DNA of 64,000 nucleotides from Streptosporangium sp. NBC_01756. Its GTDB lineage: Bacteria > Actinomycetota > Actinomycetes > Streptosporangiales > Streptosporangiaceae. Positions 58,285 to 64,000 of this stretch are shown one piece after another (position 1 is the first letter of the stretch; each line of letters begins with the position of its first letter). Below the pieces are notes generated by a model. That model was not told the origin of the DNA, searched no databases, and saw nothing but the letters and a program-made list of their open reading frames with translations. The stretch lies in NCBI RefSeq assembly GCF_035917975.1, contig NZ_CP109130.1:4030001-4094000 (forward strand). Direction: 5' to 3'. Position numbers and translations under genes: made by a program.

Positions 58285-59168
58285 GGAGATTCCTTCCAAT
58301 GGTTCGAGGCGGGAAAGGCCGACGTCGGTGAGGCAGGGGGCCGGCGGCCGGCGGGAGGGGGACCGCCGAGGGCCGCGAGTTCCTGGGCGAGCCGCCCGAG
58401 GAGAGGGCTGCCGGGCTGCAGGACATCGCCGTGGCCCACCCCGGGGAGCCGCAGGAGTCGTACGGGCACGCGGTCGCCACGGAGTCGACTGGCGTAGGCC
58501 AGGACGTCGTCACGGACCGGGTCGGCGGTGCCGACGGCGAGGACGGCCGGCGCCACTCCCACCAGGGAGACCGCCTCGAAGGGAGTGGAGTACAGGCGGG
58601 TGCCGTTCTCGTCGTGGGCGGCGGGCCCGCTGCTGCCGCGCCAGGCCCGCCAGGCCCGCCGCAGCGAGGCTGCCTGCGGGAAGGCATCCGGATCGCTCTG
58701 GAAGGAAGGGCTGCCGCAGTCGGGGTCGAAGGGCGGATACGCCAGGACCTGGGCGTCCAACGCCAGGCCGCGATCGCGGGCGGCCAGGGCCGCGCAGGCG
58801 GCGAGGGTGCCTCCTGCGCTGTCGCCGCCCACGGCGAGCGGCAGCCCGGCCCGCCCCTTTTCGGCCCACGTGAGGGCGGTCAGGATGTCCTGGAGGGCGT
58901 CGGGATGGCGATGGCGCGGGGCGAGCCGGTAGTCGACACTGATCACCTCCCAGCCGGACCGAGCGGCGAGGGTGCCGGTGACGTGGTGCCATTCGAGGGC
59001 GGAGCCGTACTGCCAGCTGCCGCCGTGCGCCCACACCAGCCGGCCTGCCGGGGGCCGATCGGTGGGCTCCGGCCGATAGACGTGGACCGTGACCGGCGAC
59101 GGCGCGGGGAGGATGGTACGAACCCCTCGGGGAAGACGGATTGCCTGGTTCGGTGTGCTGCGGTGCAT
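58281..59168 (-). CDS. Alpha/beta hydrolase, HSL-type esterase
   Basis: 295 aa from ATG 59168 (GAGGAGG upstream). Oxyanion motif VWAHGGSWQYGS near residue 48, nucleophile in GGDSAGGTLAACAAL near 120, acid in GTADPVRDD near 235 and His in GVGHGDVL near 262. Short-chain esterase or lactonase. Between SDR and the unknown gene in a likely catabolic or detoxification operon. No gene in 59169-59324. Confidence 0.9.
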   Translation of the reverse strand: MHRSTPNQAIRLPRGVRTILPAPSPVTVHVYRPEPTDRPPAGRLVWAHGGSWQYGSALEWHHVTGTLAARSGWEVISVDYRLAPRHRHPDALQDILTALTWAEKGRAGLPLAVGGDSAGGTLAACAALAARDRGLALDAQVLAYPPFDPDCGSPSFQSDPDAFPQAASLRRAWRAWRGSSGPAAHDENGTRLYSTPFEAVSLVGVAPAVLAVGTADPVRDDVLAYASRLRGDRVPVRLLRLPGVGHGDVLQPGSPLLGRLAQELAALGGPPPAGRRPPASPTSAFPASNHWKESP

Positions 59169-59324
59169 GGTGGTGTGACACCTCCTCGTCGGTGTTTCGA
59201 AGTGGGGAACCCGCGCCGCGACCCGGCCGAGCGGCCGAGCGGACACGAGAGCGGTACCGGTCGCGACGGTGCCTCGTCTGAGAACCGGCGGGCGGATGCG
59301 AACGATGGAGATTTCGGTGATCCG

Positions 59325-60113
59325 CTACAGCTGGCGCAAGGCCCCGCCGTCGATGGCCCATTCGGCGCCGGTGACCTGAGCGGCGCGAGGGGACAGGAGA
59401 TAGGCGATGACGCCCGCGACCTCGTCGGCCGTGCCGATACGCCCGGTGGGCAGGCGGCGCTCGTTGCGGATGAAGTGGTCCACGGCCGCGTCCGCGGACA
59501 TGCCGTAGCGCTGGGCGAGCTGGTCGGCGAAGCCGCCGGGAGCGTCGAACAGGGCGGTGCGGGTGGGCCCCGGAGAGACCACGTTGGAGCGGATTCCGGT
59601 CGGCCCGAGCGCGGTGGCCAGGGACTTCGACACCGACAGCAGAGCAGCCTTCGACGCGGCGTAGTCGGCGATGGAGGCGTCGGGCAGCCGGGCAGCCTCG
59701 CTGGACACATGGACGATGCTGCCTCCGTCGGGGTTCTTGTCCAGCACGGGGAGAGCCGCGCGGGTGAGGCGAACGGCGGCATGGAGGTTGAGTTCGAAGG
59801 TGGCGTGCCACTGGGCGTCGCCGATGTCGCTGAAGGAATCGTGTGAGGTGAGGGCGGCCGCGTTGTTGACCAGTCCGTCCAGCCGACCGTGCTCCTCGAT
59901 GACCTGGGCGATGGCCTGTTCGGCGGTGGCGGGGTCGGTGAGGTCGGCTCGGATGAGCGTGGTGGAGCCGGGCAGCTGGAGCTGTGCGGCACTGCCGCGG
60001 GCGAGGGCTACGGTGTGCGCGCCCTCGGCGGCGAGGAGACGGACGGTGGCCTGGCCGATGCCGCTGGTGGCGCCGGTGACGAGGATGACCTTGCCGGTGA
60101 GCTGCAGATCCAT
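59325..60113 (-). CDS. Short-chain dehydrogenase/reductase
   Basis: 262 aa from ATG 60113. Classical SDR: VTGATSGIGQATVRL at the N-terminus, NNAA near residue 90, Ser in VHVSSEAARL and intact YAASKAA near 155, then VVSPGPTRTALFD. NAD(P)-dependent oxidoreductase. 90 bp downstream of the MFS gene and likely cotranscribed. Confidence 0.92.
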   Translation of the reverse strand: MDLQLTGKVILVTGATSGIGQATVRLLAAEGAHTVALARGSAAQLQLPGSTTLIRADLTDPATAEQAIAQVIEEHGRLDGLVNNAAALTSHDSFSDIGDAQWHATFELNLHAAVRLTRAALPVLDKNPDGGSIVHVSSEAARLPDASIADYAASKAALLSVSKSLATALGPTGIRSNVVSPGPTRTALFDAPGGFADQLAQRYGMSADAAVDHFIRNERRLPTGRIGTADEVAGVIAYLLSPRAAQVTGAEWAIDGGALRQL

Positions 60114-60203
60114 GATTGTCTCCGAGAAGAAGGAAGGGGCGTTGACAGACACCGGGCGGGCGGCGGACGCTCGCGGCCCACCCGGCACGGGGGCGGGCAC
60201 CGG

Positions 60204-61655
60204 TCAGGTGCGGGCTGCCTGCTTCTTGGTGCGCAGGGCGACGGCGGCGATGAGGACACCGAGCAGGACGAGGGCGGCATTGACGGCGATGGCGATGGTG
60301 ACGCCGTGCAGGATCGCGGCGCCGGTCACCGCGCCGGCCGTGGCGGCGGTGACGATCGCGGACATGATCGGGGTACCCATGGTGATGCCGACCTGCTGGG
60401 ACATGGAGGCCAGTCCGGTGGCCAGGCCCTGCTCATGGTCGGGCAGGCCGGTGGTGGCGGTGACCATGAAGCCGACGATGACGAGCATGTTGCCGACGCC
60501 GCCGAGGAAGGTCGCGGGCAGCAGCAGAGCCATCGAGGCGGACGTGTCGCCGAGGAGCAGCAGCACCATGGTGAACACCGCTTGCAGCAGACCGCCCGCG
60601 ACCAGCGTGGTGATGGTGGAGGTACGGGCGATGACCTTGGGTGCGAGCATCCCGCCGACCACGGTCCCGACACCGAGCACACCGAAGGAGATGCCGGCGG
60701 TCATCGCGGAGAAGCCGAGGGTCTTCTGCATGTACAGGGTGAGCAGGTAGACCAGGGAGGTCTCGGTCACGAAGGCCAGCATGCCGAGCACATTGCCCCA
60801 GGCCACCGTGCGCTTCCGGAGAACGTGGACGGGGACGAGGGGCTGCGCCGCCTTGCGCTCGATGAAGTAGAAGGCCACCAGCAGCGCGGCGCCGACGAGC
60901 AGTGAGACCAGCGCGACGGGGTGGGTCCAGCCGTGTTCACCGGCCTGGGTGAGACCGAAGACCAGCGCGAGCAGACCGAGGGTGACGGACAGGGCGCCGG
61001 GCAGGTCCATCTTCGGGCGCTGGGTGGGGCGGGACTCGGTGATGACGGTGGGGGCGATCAGCAGGACGGCGATGGCGACGGGGACGTTGAGGAAGAACGC
61101 CCAGCGCCAGGAAAGGAGGTCGGTGAGCACACCGCCGAGGACGGCGCCGGCGGTGAATCCGGCGGACATCAGGGCGCCGTTGAGCCCGAGGGCCTTCTGC
61201 CGCAGCGGGCCCTCGGGGAAAGAAGTGGTGAGCAGGGCGAGTCCGGCGGGGGTGGCGGCGGCGGTGGCGAGCCCCTGGGCGACACGGGCGATGATGAGGA
61301 TCTCGGGACTGGTCGCCAAGCCGCCGACGAGAGAGGCCAGGCCCAGCAGCCCGAGACTGCCGAGGAAGATCCGCTTACGACCGATCAGGTCGCCGACGCG
61401 GCCGAAGAAGAGGGTGAACCCGGCTGCGGACAGCGCGAAGGCGGTGGCGATCCACTGCAGGTTGGAGAGGGAGAAGCCGAGGCCGTCACCGATCGCGGGC
61501 AGGGCGACGTTCAGGATGGAGAAGTCGACGGCAAGCATGAACTGGGCGACCAGCAGCACCGCGAGGATCACCTTCAGGCGGCCCGTCAGCCGCTGCGGAG
61601 GAGTCGCAGCGGAGGCCGGAGCCTCCACTCCCGAGACAGATGTGGTTGTGGACAT
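60204..61655 (-). CDS. MFS transporter (DHA2 type)
   Basis: 483 aa, about 14 membrane helices. N-terminal AVLLVAQFMLAVDFSILNVALPAIG is the typical DHA2 motif D1; motif A is GRVGDLIGRKRIFLGS near residue 85 and motif C lies in TM5 (GFTAGAVLGGVLTDL). Proton-driven exporter, substrate unknown. First gene of the MFS-SDR-hydrolase-unknown-LLM series, so probably exports the substrate or product of those enzymes. Confidence 0.93.
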   Translation of the reverse strand: MSTTTSVSGVEAPASAATPPQRLTGRLKVILAVLLVAQFMLAVDFSILNVALPAIGDGLGFSLSNLQWIATAFALSAAGFTLFFGRVGDLIGRKRIFLGSLGLLGLASLVGGLATSPEILIIARVAQGLATAAATPAGLALLTTSFPEGPLRQKALGLNGALMSAGFTAGAVLGGVLTDLLSWRWAFFLNVPVAIAVLLIAPTVITESRPTQRPKMDLPGALSVTLGLLALVFGLTQAGEHGWTHPVALVSLLVGAALLVAFYFIERKAAQPLVPVHVLRKRTVAWGNVLGMLAFVTETSLVYLLTLYMQKTLGFSAMTAGISFGVLGVGTVVGGMLAPKVIARTSTITTLVAGGLLQAVFTMVLLLLGDTSASMALLLPATFLGGVGNMLVIVGFMVTATTGLPDHEQGLATGLASMSQQVGITMGTPIMSAIVTAATAGAVTGAAILHGVTIAIAVNAALVLLGVLIAAVALRTKKQAART

Positions 61656-61997
61656 GACAGGTCTTCCTTTCGAGCCGGCCGCGGTGACCCAGCAGCGGAG
61701 ATTCGAGTCGGCGCGCCCGGCGAAACCGAGGGAGGCGCCCCCAAACGGGACTTTCGTTCCGTTACGATGGAGACAGTATCACCGACGGACCCTTTAAGGG
61801 AACTGCAGTCCCGATTTGGTTTGCCGGCGGAGGAGCCCGCCGTGACCAACCACCCCGCAGCCCGGTACCGCCCGCCCTGGCGGACTGGGCCGAGTGGATC
61901 CATCTGCGGTTTCCCGCCCTGCGTGACACCAAGCTGCGTCGAGCGACGTGGCCGCTGGTCGAACAACGTGGCGCCTCGACGGCCGCATCACATCTGC
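61656..61997. other. Region between the MFS start and the LysR stop
   Basis: 342 bp. The promoter of the MFS operon should lie in 61660-61830, which contains the palindrome ACTGCAGT (61801-61808). On the plus strand near 61880-61960 a frame reads LADWAEWIHLRFPALRDTKL and RRATWPLVEQRG, protein-like but without start or family; possibly a relic. Confidence 0.35.
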
Positions 61998-62740
61998 CTA
62001 CTGCTTTCGGCCGTCCTCGTTGCCGAGGTGGTGCGCCTGGCTGGTCACGACGGTCAGGAAGGCTGTGAGCGCGGGGGTCGAGGGGCCGTCTCGGCAGACG
62101 ATGACCAGTCGCCGTCCGAGCCGTTGGTCGGCGACGTCTCGGATTGCCAGGGCCGGGTCCGCCGTGGTGGGCAGGGTCATGGCCGGCAGCAGAGCCACGG
62201 CTCCGGTGACGCGGACGAGTTCGAGCTGGACGTCCGCGTCGGTGGATCGGTGCCGGACGTCGGGTTCGTAGCCGCCGATGGACCGGCAGCTTCCCACGAC
62301 CATGTCGTGATGGCCGGTCCCCCGGTCCGAGGCCACCCAGACCTCGTCTTGCAACTCGGACAAGGCGACCGGCCCTGCGGGCCTGGCCAGCCGGTGGTCG
62401 GACGGCAGGACCAGCTTCAGCGGTTCCTCGTGCAGCAGCGCGAATCGCAGCCCGGCCGGCCGGGGGCGGGGATGGCCGTCATACTCGTCGCTGATCACCA
62501 GGTCGATCGTGCCGAGGCGTAGTTCGGGCAGGGCTTGTTCGAGTTCGAGTTCGGTGATCTCGGTGCGTACCCGGGGGTGCTGGACCAGCATGCGTGCCAC
62601 CGCGGGAACCAGCAGCCGGCGAGTCGCCGACTGCAGGCCGCCGGCGCGTACGGTGCCCCGCACCTCACCGCCCAGCGCGGCCAGATCCGCTGCCGCGACC
62701 CCGGTGCGGCCGGGCAGCGCCCGCGTCTCAGCGGACGGTC
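61998..62740 (-). pseudogene. LysR-type regulator lacking its DNA-binding domain
   Basis: The frame AAADLAALGGEVRGTVRAG, LLVPAVARMLVQHPRV, LRLGTIDLVISDEYDGHP ... is a full LysR effector domain with linker. Upstream there is only ~130 bp of repetitive GC-rich sequence before the next gene, too little for a ~65-residue winged HTH. Truncated at the 5' end; a GTG at 62663 could still give a 221-aa effector-only protein. Probably the former regulator of the MFS operon. Confidence 0.75.
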
Positions 62741-62867
62741 TCCAGCACCAAGCCCTCGCGCACGGCGCCGCGGGTTGGAGGCAGCGGGTCAGGAGTGGCA
62801 GATCAGGGGCGGCAGTCGGGGGCTGCGAGTCATGGGCGGGGGCAGGGGCAGGAGCAGGAGCGGCGGG

Positions 62868-63728
62868 TCAGGGGCGGCGGGTGCCGGCGAGCAGTCGTTC
62901 GCAGGCGTCAAGCAGACGTTGCCGCTGCGGCCGGGCCCGCTCGGCGAACCCCCGCTGCTCGGCGGCGTACTCGGCTCGCCCCTCGGGCGTCTCGATCCGG
63001 ATCGCCCGATGGCCGAGCGAGCTCAGGTCGTACGGGCTGGCCCGCATGTCCACGGCGCGGATGTCACGGGCCAGCATGAAGCAGTCGGCGACCAGTTCAC
63101 CGCTCACCAGCGGTGACAGCTTGTACGCCCACTTGTACAGGTCCATGTTGGCGTGTAGGCAGCCCGGCTGCTCCAGCTCCTGCTGCCGCTCCCTGGTCGG
63201 CTGCAGTGCGTTGAGCGGGCGCGCCTCAGGGGTGAAGAAGCGGAACGCGTCGAAATGGCCGCACCGCACGCCCCGCTGCTCCACGACTTCCGCGATCTCC
63301 TCCCCGCTGAGCCGCAGCGGCCAGGCGCCGTGCCGTACCTCCACGGTCTTGTAGACCATCGCCCACTCGTGCAGGCCGAAGCAGCCCAGAAACGCCGGTC
63401 GTGCCGCGGTGGCGGCCAGCAGCCGGGCGATCCACTCGACGCTGGGCCCGCGCCTGTCCATCAGCGCCCCGGTGTCGAGCGTGACTCCCTCGGAGGTGTC
63501 GAGATAGTCGCGGCCGAAGCCGCTCGCCCCCTTCAGGACCACCCCGGCGCCCGGATGCCACTGCCGCAGCCGCGCCGGCCGGTGCCCGTAGTAGGTGAAC
63601 AGGAAGTCCTCGATGGGATGGGCCTCGCCCCGTGCCCTGCGCGCCAGATGCGGCGCCGCCCATGCCTCGACCCGGCGCCGGTGGGCCTCCGCCCGGGCCT
63701 GCCACTCCTCCGGCTCCAGAACCTCCAT
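62868..63728 (-). CDS. Actinobacterial 3-methyladenine DNA glycosylase-like protein
   Basis: 286 aa from ATG 63728 (MEVLEPEEWQARAEAH). Recognised as the conserved actinobacterial family usually named 3-methyladenine DNA glycosylase: HPIEDFLFTYYGHRPARLRQWHPG, FGLHEWAMVYK, RCGHFDAFRFFT and QPGCLHANMDLYKWAYKL. The name is by annotation tradition; I see no HhH-GPD motif, so enzymatic activity is uncertain. No obvious operon partner. Confidence 0.75.
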   Translation of the reverse strand: MEVLEPEEWQARAEAHRRRVEAWAAPHLARRARGEAHPIEDFLFTYYGHRPARLRQWHPGAGVVLKGASGFGRDYLDTSEGVTLDTGALMDRRGPSVEWIARLLAATAARPAFLGCFGLHEWAMVYKTVEVRHGAWPLRLSGEEIAEVVEQRGVRCGHFDAFRFFTPEARPLNALQPTRERQQELEQPGCLHANMDLYKWAYKLSPLVSGELVADCFMLARDIRAVDMRASPYDLSSLGHRAIRIETPEGRAEYAAEQRGFAERARPQRQRLLDACERLLAGTRRP

Positions 63729-63843
63729 CGCTGAATGGTACGCGCGGGCCGATGGTGGCCGGCAGATGGCCGGACGTCCGCGCCGCCATCGCGGCGCGAC
63801 CGGTACGGCTCGCGCCAGGACCGCGTCTGCCGTGCCGGTCGGC

Positions 63844-64000
63844 CTAATCGGAGCAGAGCTGGGCGTGCAGAATCTCGCCGACCCACCGCTCCCAGCGCTC
63901 AGCCGACCAGCCGCGCTCGCGGACGAACAACAGGTAAAGCTCGGGGCTGAGCAGGCCGTACAGCAGGTCGGCGGCCTCGTCCACCGACACATCCGCCCGT
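63844..64000 (-). CDS. TetR-family regulator, C-terminal end only
   Basis: Partial frame entering from the right edge: VDEAADLLYGLLSPELYLLF then VRERGWSAERWERWVGEIL and a TAG at 63844. This is the end of the TetR C-terminal domain (TetR_C type) common in actinomycetes. The start and HTH lie outside the window. Confidence 0.75.
   Translation of the reverse strand, partial: RADVSVDEAADLLYGLLSPELYLLFVRERGWSAERWERWVGEILHAQLCSD

Overview
High-GC actinomycete chromosome, most likely order Streptosporangiales (Streptosporangium-like). This is inferred from a surface protein built of repeated chaplin domains, a transporter-fused thymidylate kinase in a topA-tmk-holB block, DUF5703, DUF4407 and TAP-type hydrolases, and strong G/C third-position bias. 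The window has no rRNA and no CRISPR array; two intact tRNA genes are visible.

Layout. 1-6.5 kb: a large secreted subtilase (runs off the left edge) behind a perfect 14-bp CelR/CebR-type operator, then DUF488, cupin, MOSC and methyltransferase genes, all on the minus strand. 6.6-15.2 kb: a graveyard of integrative elements stacked against tRNA-Thr(CGT). Two 3'-half copies of that tRNA lie about 4.0 and 8.2 kb from the intact gene. The two segments hold a PIN toxin-antitoxin pair with a nonsense-mutated toxin, an MFS/TetR pair with a strong operator, a CPCC protein, a HAD fragment, a TetR-DUF998-esterase cluster and three diverged copies of one promoter/operator segment. 15.3-34.5 kb: chromosomal genes: a TAP-like lipoprotein hydrolase, DUF4407, RicT-like PSP1, an ECF sigma factor with an FtsX-ectodomain-like membrane protein, a glycosyltransferase pair, DNA polymerase III delta', MFS-thymidylate kinase, topoisomerase I, DUF5703, the chaplin-repeat protein and an M20 peptidase.

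34.7-53.8 kb: a complete-looking ~19.1-kb element inserted in tRNA-Leu(GAG), bounded by a 22-bp direct repeat and by matching pairs of GTGATAC arm-type sites. Its backbone is that of an actinomycete integrative and conjugative element (AICE): tyrosine integrase, XRE regulator, MerR-like excisionase, DUF3987 replication ATPase followed by an 11-copy GGTGAC iteron field, TraB/FtsK translocase, SpdB-like DUF2637 protein, DUF6907 proteins and a GntR regulator. Embedded in it is a phage-type cassette: a terminase-small-subunit-like protein, an unknown protein and a 1336-aa tape-measure protein with a C-terminal NlpC/P60 hydrolase. No capsid, portal, large terminase or other tail gene is present. 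Next to traB is a ~500-bp hairpin-rich locus with repeated GTGGCACC octamers, a good candidate for the transfer locus (clt). This chimera is the most unusual thing in the window.

53.8-64 kb: a MerR-type promoter driving a 25-codon leader ORF coupled to an SDR gene, an SGNH hydrolase, decayed fragments, a five-gene minus-strand cluster (MFS, SDR, alpha/beta hydrolase, unknown, LLM flavin oxidoreductase) beside a 5'-truncated LysR gene, a DNA-glycosylase-like gene and the 3' end of a TetR gene.

All family calls are from reading motifs by eye; no database search was run.
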